DNA of 27,206 nucleotides from a virus: positions 1 through 27,206 of the IMG/VR virus record IMGVR_UViG_3300034198_021433; one strand, given 5' to 3'. The notes under the pieces were generated by a model. That model searched no databases, was not told the DNA's origin, and was given only the letters and a program-made list of their open reading frames with translations. Each line of letters opens with the position of its first letter. The first letter of the stretch is position 1. This document shows, one piece after another, positions 16,334 to 22,478 of the stretch. Both the position numbers and the translations under genes were made by a program.

Positions 16334-16711
16334 TTATTCTGATGTATCCGAACTATCAATAGGCATATCCGATTTATTAAAAATATTTAATAAAGATTCT
16401 ACTGTTTCTTGTGAATTTTCACTTGTAATTTTTGATGGTAGTAAACTAATTTCTTTGACCGATTCTGAAGATAAAGCTTTTCCTTTTTGATAAAAATTTA
16501 CAATAGTTTCAATTAATTCTTCAATTTTATCATTACTAACATCATTAATTTCAGATTGTGTATTAGGGTCTAATGTAGCTTGTGGTTGTTCAATTGATTG
16601 ACCGGGAGGTACAGCAGCATTAGGGTCAGCGTTAGGTGCAGGTTGAGGTACTTCACCTTGTTCTTTAAGAAAAGTTTCTACCTTTTCACATAATGCTATA
16701 AATTTACTCAT
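16334..16711 (-). CDS. Unknown 125-residue protein with Pro/Ala/Gln linker
   Basis: A short N-terminal helix (KFIALCEKVETFLKEQ, residues 3-18), a Pro/Ala/Asn/Gln-rich linker (19-50), then a helical region (IEELIETIVNFYQKGKAL, and ETVESLLNIFNKSD) and an acidic end. The build, helix, linker, helix, resembles other phage internal or assembly proteins, but no family is recognised. GGTAAATA lies five bases before the ATG. It is divergent from the bilin operon across 59 bases. Confidence 0.6.
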   Translation of the reverse strand: MSKFIALCEKVETFLKEQGEVPQPAPNADPNAAVPPGQSIEQPQATLDPNTQSEINDVSNDKIEELIETIVNFYQKGKALSSESVKEISLLPSKITSENSQETVESLLNIFNKSDMPIDSSDTSE

Positions 16712-16716
16712 ATTAT

Positions 16717-16724
16717 TATTTACC
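16717..16724 (-). promoter_or_regulatory. Late-promoter-like octamer GGTAAATA
   Basis: On the minus strand GGTAAATA lies five bases before the ATG at 16711. It is not inside another gene, so unlike some of the other octamers it is not constrained by a stop codon. Confidence 0.45.
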
Positions 16725-16736
16725 CAAAAAACACAT

Positions 16737-16764
16737 TTGACATTAATAAAAATTATGTTAATCT
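16737..16764 (+). promoter_or_regulatory. Sigma-70 promoter of the heme oxygenase/bilin reductase pair
   Basis: TTGACA (16737-16742, full -35 consensus), a 16-base gap, and TAATCT (16759-16764) preceded by TG one base upstream, an extended -10. Six bases then separate the -10 box from the ATG at 16771, so the message should begin at or next to the start codon. There is no Shine-Dalgarno sequence. This indicates early expression by unmodified host RNA polymerase. Confidence 0.6.
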
Positions 16765-16770
16765 TATTAT

Positions 16771-17310
16771 ATGACTTTTCAAGAAAAACTTAAACAACAA
16801 ACAAAAGAACTTCATGATTCATCAGAAAATCATCCATTTCATGTATCTTTAGTAAAAGGTGAGCTTTCTGATCAAAAATACTTTATATATTTGCATAATC
16901 TTTTTTCTATTTTCATGTATCTTGAAAAAAGATTAAATTTAACCGGAGAACTTGTCAGAACATCGTTAATGCATAATGATATTATGCAATATACCAAAGA
17001 TGGTTGTACTCTTTCAATTGACGATTTCCATTATTTTGAATGGATGAATGAATTGGGTCAAAAATCTGATAAAATGCTTCTTGCTGTTGTTTATGTCGAA
17101 TGGTTAAAAGATGTTTATGGTGGTCAAATGCTTTCAAAGCACATTAAATACAATTCAGCATTAAAGTATAACAATACAAAAGACACAATCATGAAAATTA
17201 GATCATTGCTTGTTGTCTCTCCAGAAGATGAAGATCAATTTATCTTTGAGGTTAATAAAGTTTACGAGAATCATAATAAAATTCTTGATAAGATCATGGA
17301 AAATGATTAA
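16771..17310 (+). CDS. ho1: Heme oxygenase (biliverdin-forming)
   Basis: A 179-residue protein of the HO-1 family, which opens heme to biliverdin IX-alpha, iron and CO using reduced ferredoxin. The N-terminal helix LKQQTKELHDSSENHPF carries the proximal heme ligand His15 in the family context. The distal helix reads WLKDVYGGQML (residues 111-121). Compared with the usual LGDLSGGQ it keeps the Asp (Asp114) and the Gly-Gly pair (117-118), but has Lys113 in place of the first Gly. The protein is short (cyanobacterial HO1 is about 240), chiefly at the C-terminus, where membrane or extra helices lie in other members. It overlaps the bilin reductase gene by 8 bases, so the two are translationally coupled and should act in sequence. 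Confidence 0.9.
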   Translation: MTFQEKLKQQTKELHDSSENHPFHVSLVKGELSDQKYFIYLHNLFSIFMYLEKRLNLTGELVRTSLMHNDIMQYTKDGCTLSIDDFHYFEWMNELGQKSDKMLLAVVYVEWLKDVYGGQMLSKHIKYNSALKYNNTKDTIMKIRSLLVVSPEDEDQFIFEVNKVYENHNKILDKIMEND

Positions 17311-17968
17311 AGAACTATACAAAAATCATAAAAAAATTGTTGAAGGACTCTATCAAAGGATAGAATATAAAAGTGAAATAGAAAACGAAAATATTATATG
17401 GGATAACGATATCTATATTAACCCTTCTATTCGTTATGGACATTTAGAACACTTTAAAAGTATCAATGATAAAATAGAAGTCCTTCATTGTACATTTTTC
17501 CCATCATATTTTAAAAATATTCCTATATATGGGTTTGATGTTATTGCTCTTAACAATAATGTTACTGGTTTATTTTGTGATTTTACGGATTGTCCTTATG
17601 TCATTTTACATTTAGATGATAAATTAAAAAATTTAAAAAAGAAATATGTTGAAAATGAAAGAAAATTACCAGAATGGGCAAATTTCTTTTCTTCAAACTT
17701 TATCTGTATATCTCCAAAGGGATTAAATGAAGAAGAATTAGTAAATGATTTTACTGATTTGTTTGCATTCTATGTTGACTATGTTGAAAAAAACAATTTT
17801 AGCGGAGACTATCTGTATCCCGAACAAGTTAAAAACTCAATAGCTATTCAAAACAATTATTCTTTCAATCAAAGAAAAAACGACAAAACATCAAAAGCAT
17901 TATCTGCTTATATTGGCGCAACAAAAGCCAGACATTTTATTGATACAATATTATTTCCTGTCTATTAA
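17303..17968 (+). CDS. pcyX: Ferredoxin-dependent bilin reductase (PcyA/PcyX/PebS family)
   Basis: A 221-residue FDBR, which reduces biliverdin with electrons from ferredoxin. The start is the ATG at 17303, inside the end of the heme oxygenase gene; an open frame from 17210 is longer but overlaps that gene by 100 bases. Aligning by eye to cyanobacterial PcyA, the catalytic set is present: Glu49 (HLE, PcyA Glu76), His62 (LHC, His88), Asp79 (YGFD, Asp105) and Asp194 (KNDKT, Asp220). LPEWANFFSS (122-131) is the family signature LPEWG. Because His88 and Glu76 are kept, it is of PcyA type rather than typical PebS, which fits the phage clade named PcyX, reported to make phycoerythrobilin. FDBR membership is clear; the subclass is inferred. 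The stop shares TTAA (17965-17968) with the endolysin. Confidence 0.9.
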   Translation: MIKELYKNHKKIVEGLYQRIEYKSEIENENIIWDNDIYINPSIRYGHLEHFKSINDKIEVLHCTFFPSYFKNIPIYGFDVIALNNNVTGLFCDFTDCPYVILHLDDKLKNLKKKYVENERKLPEWANFFSSNFICISPKGLNEEELVNDFTDLFAFYVDYVEKNNFSGDYLYPEQVKNSIAIQNNYSFNQRKNDKTSKALSAYIGATKARHFIDTILFPVY

Positions 17969-18438
17969 AGATTAGCTGCTTGAAAATGCATCCAATCAAA
18001 GTTTCTGGCTCTACCTAAACTTGTCCAACCTTCACCTTCTACAATTTTCCAAAAAGGTTCATATTCTTTTTTAGCAAAAACTGCTCTATCTCTTCCCCAT
18101 TTGAGAAGGTTACGATCTGGATCTAAATCTACAGCAGCACCCCAAGAATGGATTGACCATGCAGAACCACCACGCATCTTACGAACGTTCACACATCCAC
18201 CAAAACTATTAAGTTTTAGTTTTTGAATGTCTTTTAAGCTGTATGTTTTAAGTGTTTGTTCAAAAATTGTGTGCAAAGATTCAGCACATTTTTCGTTGCA
18301 TGAAATTTTCTTAACTTTTACTCCCTCATCCCATGCAAGATACATTTCATAAGGAAGTTGTATTTGAGTCATGTTTTCACCGACAGGACCATAGAATGCG
18401 GTCATTGAGGTGAAGTTTTGCTTAGGCCAATTATTCAT
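17965..18438 (-). CDS. Endolysin, M15-type peptidase
   Basis: A 157-residue zinc peptidase of the VanY / L-alanyl-D-glutamate peptidase type (M15), which cuts peptide cross-links in murein at the end of infection. The metal-binding pattern is complete: SIHSWGAAVDLDPDRN (residues 95-110, His97 and Asp104) and DWMHFQ (148-153, His151). There is no signal peptide, so it needs the holin to reach the wall. It overlaps the end of the holin gene, and its stop lies in TTAA shared with the convergent bilin reductase gene. Confidence 0.93.
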   Translation of the reverse strand: MNNWPKQNFTSMTAFYGPVGENMTQIQLPYEMYLAWDEGVKVKKISCNEKCAESLHTIFEQTLKTYSLKDIQKLKLNSFGGCVNVRKMRGGSAWSIHSWGAAVDLDPDRNLLKWGRDRAVFAKKEYEPFWKIVEGEGWTSLGRARNFDWMHFQAANL

Positions 18439-18901
18439 GTGGTTGTACCTCCACCCACTTTAAAGGAGCATATGATGGGTCATCTTTATATTTTTCAGCA
18501 TATACTTGTATGATAGTTTCTTGTACTTCTTCTTTTGCATATTTAATTTCATTTTTTAAATCCACATTAGATGATGTATTGTATTTAAAATCAATAGCTG
18601 CTTGTAATCCAAGATATGCAGAAATGATGATTGCAAATATCTTTATTGTTTCAACAAATATCGTTACAAATGGTGTTGTAATAGTAGGTACTGTTGCGGT
18701 TAAAAATAAAATAAAAACACTGACGCTATAGAAAGCAATTAACATCAAAATAGAAGTAAATACTACAAAAAACTTTTTACTTCTTAAGAAGTTAATAGAC
18801 TTCATATCGTCTATATATTCTGGTGGTGTGTTTGGTGGTACTTTATCGTGCGATAACATTGCTGCTACAGACTGTCCTATGATTGTTAATTTGTCCCACA
18901 T
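18431..18901 (-). CDS. Holin candidate, two membrane segments
   Basis: A 156-residue protein with two hydrophobic segments (about residues 44-69 and 78-102) divided by a short turn, a polar N-terminus and a charged, soluble C-terminus (105-156, KYAKEEVQETIIQVYAEKYKDD). Position directly upstream of the endolysin and the two-helix hairpin support a holin. The protein is longer than most class II holins. Its 5' region is unusual: a Shine-Dalgarno sequence AAGGAG (18919-18914) 12 bases before the ATG, next to a hairpin at 18920-18935. Its end overlaps the endolysin start. Confidence 0.75.
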   Translation of the reverse strand: MWDKLTIIGQSVAAMLSHDKVPPNTPPEYIDDMKSINFLRSKKFFVVFTSILMLIAFYSVSVFILFLTATVPTITTPFVTIFVETIKIFAIIISAYLGLQAAIDFKYNTSSNVDLKNEIKYAKEEVQETIIQVYAEKYKDDPSYAPLKWVEVQPHE

Positions 18902-18913
18902 CGTGTTTAAATG

Positions 18914-18935
18914 CTCCTTCTGATATACTTATCAG
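18914..18935 (-). promoter_or_regulatory. Holin leader: octamer, hairpin and Shine-Dalgarno
   Basis: On the minus strand: GATAAGTA (18933-18926, late-octamer variant) inside the perfect inverted repeat CTGATA-AGTA-TATCAG (18935-18920), followed at once by the SD sequence GAAGGAG (18920-18914). The hairpin loop is AGTA. It also contains the stop of the upstream gene (TGA, 18934-18932). Stem and SD touch, so folding may limit ribosome access to the holin start. Confidence 0.5.
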
Positions 18936-19471
18936 AAAAACATCCAAACAGCACCAAAAGCCAATACAGCACCAGCAATAGGTAATGCAAAAGCATATGC
19001 AGCATATACTGGTGGAACTAATCTCATACAATACATTCCAAGCATGGCTCCAAATAAACCAGCCACGATTGCAGCTATGTTTTTAAGACGATGATATCTC
19101 TTGATTGTCTTGGTATACTTGTCCATCCATTGAAATGCTTGATCTTGTTGCTCAATTCCCCATGCTTTCAAAGCATCTGCGTTCTTTTGAACTTGTTGTG
19201 TATTCAATTCTGTTTCTTTAATTTTTGCTGTGGCAGCGTTTAATTTAGTTTTTAAATCATTATTTAATGATTTTGTGGAATTAAGTTCATTGTTAAGTTC
19301 TTTGATAACAGATTTTGCTTCTTGTAAAGAACTATTTGTTGTTGATGGTGACGAAATAGTTTTTGTGACAATAACAGGTGTTGGAGTTGGTTTTGGTTTA
19401 GAATTCCAATATCCAGCAAAACTAGATGATGTAAGAATTAATAGAGTAATTAAAATTGTTAAATTTTTCAT
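18932..19471 (-). CDS. Lysis-associated membrane protein, spanin-like
   Basis: A 179-residue exported protein. Residues 1-19 form a signal peptide (MKNLTILITLLILTSSSFA, cleavage after SFA), then a Pro/Thr-rich linker (26-45), a long coiled coil (about 48-105), a charged amphipathic stretch, and two hydrophobic segments at the end (131-149 and 155-178). It overlaps the lipoprotein gene by 4 bases (ATGA) and directly precedes the holin. The layout fits an inner-membrane spanin partner, but the order is inverted compared with the usual Rz type, where the membrane segment is at the N-terminus and the coil follows; here the membrane part is C-terminal. It could instead be a second holin or a membrane anchor. 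Function not proven. Confidence 0.6.
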   Translation of the reverse strand: MKNLTILITLLILTSSSFAGYWNSKPKPTPTPVIVTKTISSPSTTNSSLQEAKSVIKELNNELNSTKSLNNDLKTKLNAATAKIKETELNTQQVQKNADALKAWGIEQQDQAFQWMDKYTKTIKRYHRLKNIAAIVAGLFGAMLGMYCMRLVPPVYAAYAFALPIAGAVLAFGAVWMFF

Positions 19472-19791
19472 TTGATTGGTTTAATAATATTTTTATTGTT
19501 TAAGTTTGATTGTTCTTTTTCAATTTGATTTAAAAGATTATCTAAACGTTGAGCTAAAGATAAAGCTTTATCTATACTAATTGAAATTTTTTCATTATCT
19601 TGTCCTGCTAAATTTAATTCTGTTTTTGTATCATTTAATGAAGCTATAATTTGACCAGTAGATACTGAAGGAGGCGTTTCTTTCTTCTTTTCAATTGCAG
19701 CACAACCAACAATAAAGAAGAAACATAATATTAAAAAATAATTCATACTATTATTTATCAAAAAATTAATAAATTTAAGATTTAATTTCAT
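19468..19791 (-). CDS. Outer-membrane lipoprotein, o-spanin candidate
   Basis: A lipoprotein of 107 residues from the ATG at 19789-19791, which overlaps the upstream stop (ATGA). A second ATG at 19746 gives 92 residues and a shorter, more typical signal peptide (MNYFLILCFFFIVGC); a TTG at 19797 is also possible. The lipobox is IVGC, with the cysteine as lipidated N-terminus followed by AAIEKKKE, a Pro/Ser linker, and a helical region (ISIDKALSLAQRLDNLLNQIEKEQSNL). Together with the next gene (signal peptide, coiled coil and membrane segments) it probably forms the spanin pair that joins inner and outer membranes at lysis, which implies a Gram-negative host. Confidence 0.65.
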   Translation of the reverse strand: MKLNLKFINFLINNSMNYFLILCFFFIVGCAAIEKKKETPPSVSTGQIIASLNDTKTELNLAGQDNEKISISIDKALSLAQRLDNLLNQIEKEQSNLNNKNIIKPIK

Positions 19792-20570
19792 TTCCAAATA
19801 TTATTTTTGTTATTATAGATATCATAAAAACTATCAAATCCGGTTTTTATGATGCTATAAGTTCCATCTTCATCTATTTCAAGAACTTCAGATAAACCAC
19901 AATCAATACAAATATTAACACCATCATTATCTTCTAAAATATCAATATCATTAATTGGTGTGTGTCCATATATCTGTTTGATTCCATTTATTGGATCTGC
20001 TTCTTGATTATGATCAAACCAAGTAATACCACCTACAGGTATATGTCCTCCTCTACAATATCCTGCACCACCGATTAAATCTGATTTTTCTCTATTATAG
20101 AATTTTATGTTAAGATTTTCTATTGATTCTAATATTGTTTCATTTGTTATTCCTTTAATTGGGTGTTCAAATAACTGTCTAGCTATACCAGCATGAGTAA
20201 AATGAAAACCATTTTCAAAATGATGTAATTTTAATTTCTTCCAATCTTCATTTTTTAATATGGTTTTAATAACAGTATCTTTTTTCTTTTCATATCCAGA
20301 ACAAGCATACATCTTAAGCATACGATCCATATTGTATTCACAAAAAGGTGTATAGTTCAAATCATGGTTTCCATATAAATGTATACGATTTGGTTTGTTT
20401 AAAGATTCTTTTAACCAAAAACTAGTTTTACATGCAATTGATGGATTGTCATTAAAGTCATCAAAGTAGTCACCCACAAATATGATTTTATGTGTATTTT
20501 CATACTTAGAAGCTATATCTTCTGCTGCATCGATGTGATGGTGTATATCACCTATTGCGAGTATTTTCAT
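19788..20570 (-). CDS. Calcineurin-like metallophosphoesterase (PPP type)
   Basis: A 260-residue phosphoesterase with the full set of metal-site motifs: GDIHHH (residues 7-12), GDYFDD (33-38), GNHD (67-70), HAG (126-128), CRGG (172-175), and GHTP (202-205). This order, with GDxxDD, GNHD and GHT, is that of the PPP protein phosphatases and of Ap4A hydrolase-like enzymes, and it is found in many phages (such as lambda phosphatase). Substrate unknown: phosphoprotein, dinucleotide or nucleic acid. Its stop and the start of the lipoprotein gene overlap (ATGA). Upstream lies the longest gap in the window with a tandem repeat; a TATAAT box on the minus strand (20596-20591) could be its -10 element. 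Confidence 0.9.
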   Translation of the reverse strand: MKILAIGDIHHHIDAAEDIASKYENTHKIIFVGDYFDDFNDNPSIACKTSFWLKESLNKPNRIHLYGNHDLNYTPFCEYNMDRMLKMYACSGYEKKKDTVIKTILKNEDWKKLKLHHFENGFHFTHAGIARQLFEHPIKGITNETILESIENLNIKFYNREKSDLIGGAGYCRGGHIPVGGITWFDHNQEADPINGIKQIYGHTPINDIDILEDNDGVNICIDCGLSEVLEIDEDGTYSIIKTGFDSFYDIYNNKNNIWK

Positions 20571-20590
20571 GTATTATAAGCTATTATTGT

Positions 20591-20596
20591 ATTATA
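20591..20596 (-). promoter_or_regulatory. Possible -10 box before the phosphoesterase gene
   Basis: TATAAT on the minus strand (context ACTTTATAATAC), about 20 bases before the ATG at 20570. A second TATAAT ends two bases from the ATG. No -35 match is visible at the usual spacing, where the tandem repeats lie. Confidence 0.35.
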
Positions 20597-20600
20597 AAGT

Positions 20601-20680
20601 ATTATGTATTAAAATCTATTAAAATATATTATGTATTAAAATCTATTAAAATATATTATGTATTAAAATCTATTAAAATG
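20601..20680. repeat. Three tandem 27-base repeats in the longest intergenic gap
   Basis: Copies at 20601-20627, 20628-20654 (identical) and 20655-20680 (26 bases, differing at the end). Each unit, plus strand, begins ATTATGTATTAAAATC and contains TATTAAAAT twice. Partial related copies (GTATTATAA) precede it at 20571 and 20589. The array lies upstream of the phosphoesterase gene and downstream of the 20737 gene. It could be a promoter or operator cluster, or an origin-like iteron set. No gene is seen in 20571-20736. Confidence 0.85.
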
Positions 20681-20736
20681 TTTGTTTAAAGAATCCACAT
20701 TTGTATTGTACAAAAAAAAAGTAAGAAGTCAAGTGG

Positions 20737-21219
20737 TTATTTTAATTTTTTTGTCATTTTTAATAAAAAAGTTTCATCTTCTCCTGTAGGCATAAGACAA
20801 GGTATACCACTAAATTGTCCTTTTATGTTTTGAAAAAGATTTAAGTCTTCTGGTATTTCTTTAAAATTAAATAATTTGTTTTTTAAAACGCTTTTAGACA
20901 CTTTTATAAAACGATTAGGATTTTTAAAAAAGTTTGACCATAAATTTAATTGAGTTTTAGGTTTAAAATAACAAAAAACTTTTGAATTTATTTTATCGTT
21001 TTTATATTCCATATTTGATATGGTTTCTGATATATAAGATTCAATAAACGCTTTGATAGTTATTGTTTTTTCAGAAACAAAATTTTCATTTACCATTTTC
21101 CATTCAAAACAGTAATCAACATAATCTGCTGCCAGTTCTTCGATATAATCGAATACATCAAAAATAAAAATGTTTTCTTTTAAGTAGTATATAAAATACT
21201 GTTTATGCTTTCTTTTCAC
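20737..21219 (-). CDS. Unknown 160-residue protein
   Basis: The protein is basic and aromatic-rich: YFIYYLKENIFIFDVFDYIEELAADYVDYCFEW near the N-terminus, then a stretch ITIKAFIESYISETISN, and a C-terminal basic region RFIKVSKSVLKNKLFNFKEIP. It looks like a small alpha/beta protein. No known motif, signal peptide or membrane helix is recognised. Its start lies 17 bases inside the end of the upstream zinc-ribbon gene, so the two are translated together. Confidence 0.6.
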   Translation of the reverse strand: MKRKHKQYFIYYLKENIFIFDVFDYIEELAADYVDYCFEWKMVNENFVSEKTITIKAFIESYISETISNMEYKNDKINSKVFCYFKPKTQLNLWSNFFKNPNRFIKVSKSVLKNKLFNFKEIPEDLNLFQNIKGQFSGIPCLMPTGEDETFLLKMTKKLK

Positions 21220-21745
21220 TAGCAGACATTATAGCATCCACCAAAACTTCTTCAACAATTTCTTGTGGAAGGGAAAGATTAGCATGTTTTAATGTTTCTG
21301 ATAGTTCTTGATATTGATGTATAAGTCTTTCCTTTAACTCATAAACTTTAATATTATCGGTTTTTGATAAATTTGAATAAGTTGTTTTTGATTGAAGGCT
21401 TAAAGCTTCAAGTAATGGTTGACCAGCACTGCTTATTATACCACACAGACGCTTGTAAAACCTACTCAGAGGCGTTAACGGTATATTTGGGTCATCCTTG
21501 CTGATGTTTTCGTAAAGATAGCTTAAAACGGCTGATTTGTCGGTTTGTTCTTTGACACTTACAAGATATTCTGGACCTCTTACATGAGTTTTACCAAAAG
21601 GGTTCCATAAACAACCACCACCTAATACCTTTGAACCGCAATATATGCATTTTTGAGGTGCATCAAAATGAACATGTGTATTTGAAGGCGAAAATAGGCA
21701 AGGTCTGCCATAAGTGGTGGAATTACAATAAATACAATGACTCAT
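21203..21745 (-). CDS. Protein with two tandem zinc ribbons
   Basis: A 180-residue protein whose first 55 residues hold a duplicated zinc module: HCIYCN with Cys4, Cys7, Cys16 and His24/His26, then KCIYCGS with Cys33, Cys36, Cys45 and His54. Each is C-x2-C-x8-C-x(7-8)-H and shares the words CIYC, GxxCL and THV. The rest (60-180) is helical, with KVYELKERLIHQYQELSETL and LPQEIVEEVLVDAIMSASEK. Small phage proteins with this CIYC module are known to me from similar phages, but without a defined function; DNA, RNA or protein binding is likely. It is flanked by the GIY-YIG gene and the 20737 gene, with overlapping or near-touching ends. Confidence 0.72.
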   Translation of the reverse strand: MSHCIYCNSTTYGRPCLFSPSNTHVHFDAPQKCIYCGSKVLGGGCLWNPFGKTHVRGPEYLVSVKEQTDKSAVLSYLYENISKDDPNIPLTPLSRFYKRLCGIISSAGQPLLEALSLQSKTTYSNLSKTDNIKVYELKERLIHQYQELSETLKHANLSLPQEIVEEVLVDAIMSASEKKA

Positions 21746-21747
21746 AC

Positions 21748-22188
21748 TTATATAATTACCTTTTTGTCTTTAAATTTCTCCATTTCTGCTTTGGGTGCTT
21801 TACCAATTCTACAATTGATTATACCATTATGGTATTCATCTTTAAAAAGAACCTCTTTATCTATTTGTTCTTTGATTTCATAATAAGCCAAAGCCCATTT
21901 AGAATCACAAGTTCTCAATATCTTAAAAATAAATTTATCTTTACCGTATATTTTGATCTCTTCATTAAGATCATTTGAAGAACTTGTATATAATTTCCAA
22001 TCAGATTCTCTATAATCTATACGATTTCTGATTTTACCCTTTAATGGTTTTCTTTTAATACGGGATTGACATTGTTTTTTACCAATATACTTTTTATTAG
22101 TAGCGGTATTGGTTATTTCATAAATAAAACCAAAAGTTTCTTCTGTTATAACAACAGATTCATTTAAAATCCAATGTCCAGTGTCCAT
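21748..22188 (-). CDS. GIY-YIG family nuclease
   Basis: A 146-residue protein with the GIY-YIG core: GFIYEITN (residues 20-27) and KKYIGKKQC (32-40), then a basic KRKPLKGKIRNR stretch, ESDWKLYTSSS (61-71), and YYEIKEQ with Glu104 in the place of the metal-binding glutamate. This version (YIGKK, with LKGK and SDWxxYxxSS) is widespread in T4-like marine phages as a freestanding gene. It might be a homing endonuclease or take part in host DNA degradation or repair. Its ATG overlaps the stop of the upstream gene (TAATG). Confidence 0.8.
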   Translation of the reverse strand: MDTGHWILNESVVITEETFGFIYEITNTATNKKYIGKKQCQSRIKRKPLKGKIRNRIDYRESDWKLYTSSSNDLNEEIKIYGKDKFIFKILRTCDSKWALAYYEIKEQIDKEVLFKDEYHNGIINCRIGKAPKAEMEKFKDKKVII

Positions 22189-22451
22189 TAAAATGTTTTA
22201 GATGGAAGGTTTCTTTTAACCATAGGGAAAAAAGGTTTTTTTAATTTGTTTTTTGATTTTTTTCTTCTTCCTTTTTTTGGAGGTTCTGTACCACCAGCAA
22301 CAGCCATAGTATCTCTTACAGAAGCACCATTAAGAGCGTCTAATGATGTAGCATTTGGTCCTAATGCACCACCACCCGTAGAATTACTTGCTGCTACCAT
22401 AGCAACCTGTTCTAATATATTGATAACTTTTTGTTGAAATTGTTTAAACAT
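22188..22451 (-). CDS. Unknown 87-residue protein with basic C-terminus
   Basis: An N-terminal helix (FKQFQQKVINILEQVAMVAASN), a Gly/Ala/Asn-rich middle part (GGGALGPNATSLDALNGASV), and a strongly basic tail (KKGRRKKSKNKLKKPFFPMVKR). The composition suggests an internal or nucleic-acid-associated protein. Its ATG is divergent from uvsY across 27 bases; TAATAAGTA lies 12 bases before the start. It overlaps the GIY-YIG gene by one base. No family is recognised. Confidence 0.55.
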   Translation of the reverse strand: MFKQFQQKVINILEQVAMVAASNSTGGGALGPNATSLDALNGASVRDTMAVAGGTEPPKKGRRKKSKNKLKKPFFPMVKRNLPSKTF

Positions 22452-22461
22452 AATGTATAAT
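22434..22461 (+). promoter_or_regulatory. Sigma-70 promoter of the uvsY-uvsW-gp55-gp47 block
   Basis: TTGAAA (22434-22439), a 16-base gap and a full TATAAT (22456-22461). Transcription would start near 22468, about ten bases before the uvsY ATG at 22479. The leader (ending TTAATTATT) has no Shine-Dalgarno sequence. As late sigma gp55 lies in this block, an early or middle promoter is expected. Confidence 0.6.
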
Positions 22462-22478
22462 GCTACTTATTAATTATT

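Noticed and set aside
17210-17302. Upstream start for the bilin reductase, adding 31 residues
   Set aside because: It would overlap heme oxygenase by 100 bases and adds a Leu/Ile/Lys-rich stretch unlike the family; ATG at 17303 gives the expected N-terminus and an 8-base overlap.
16771-17968. Proof that the host is a cyanobacterium because of bilin genes
   Set aside because: Phage PcyX-type genes have been linked to phages of unknown or non-cyanobacterial hosts, and no photosystem or carbon-metabolism gene is seen here.
20700-20714. Six-base stem TTTGTA/TACAAA with a three-base loop followed by an A run, as a terminator
   Set aside because: The A run follows on the plus strand. On the minus strand, the direction of the neighbouring genes, the T run comes before the stem, so it does not have the order of an intrinsic terminator.
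21746-21757. TATATAAGT before the zinc-ribbon ATG as a late octamer
   Set aside because: The octamer would overlap the start codon itself, leaving no room for a start site; it is more likely part of the upstream gene's end (stop TAA).
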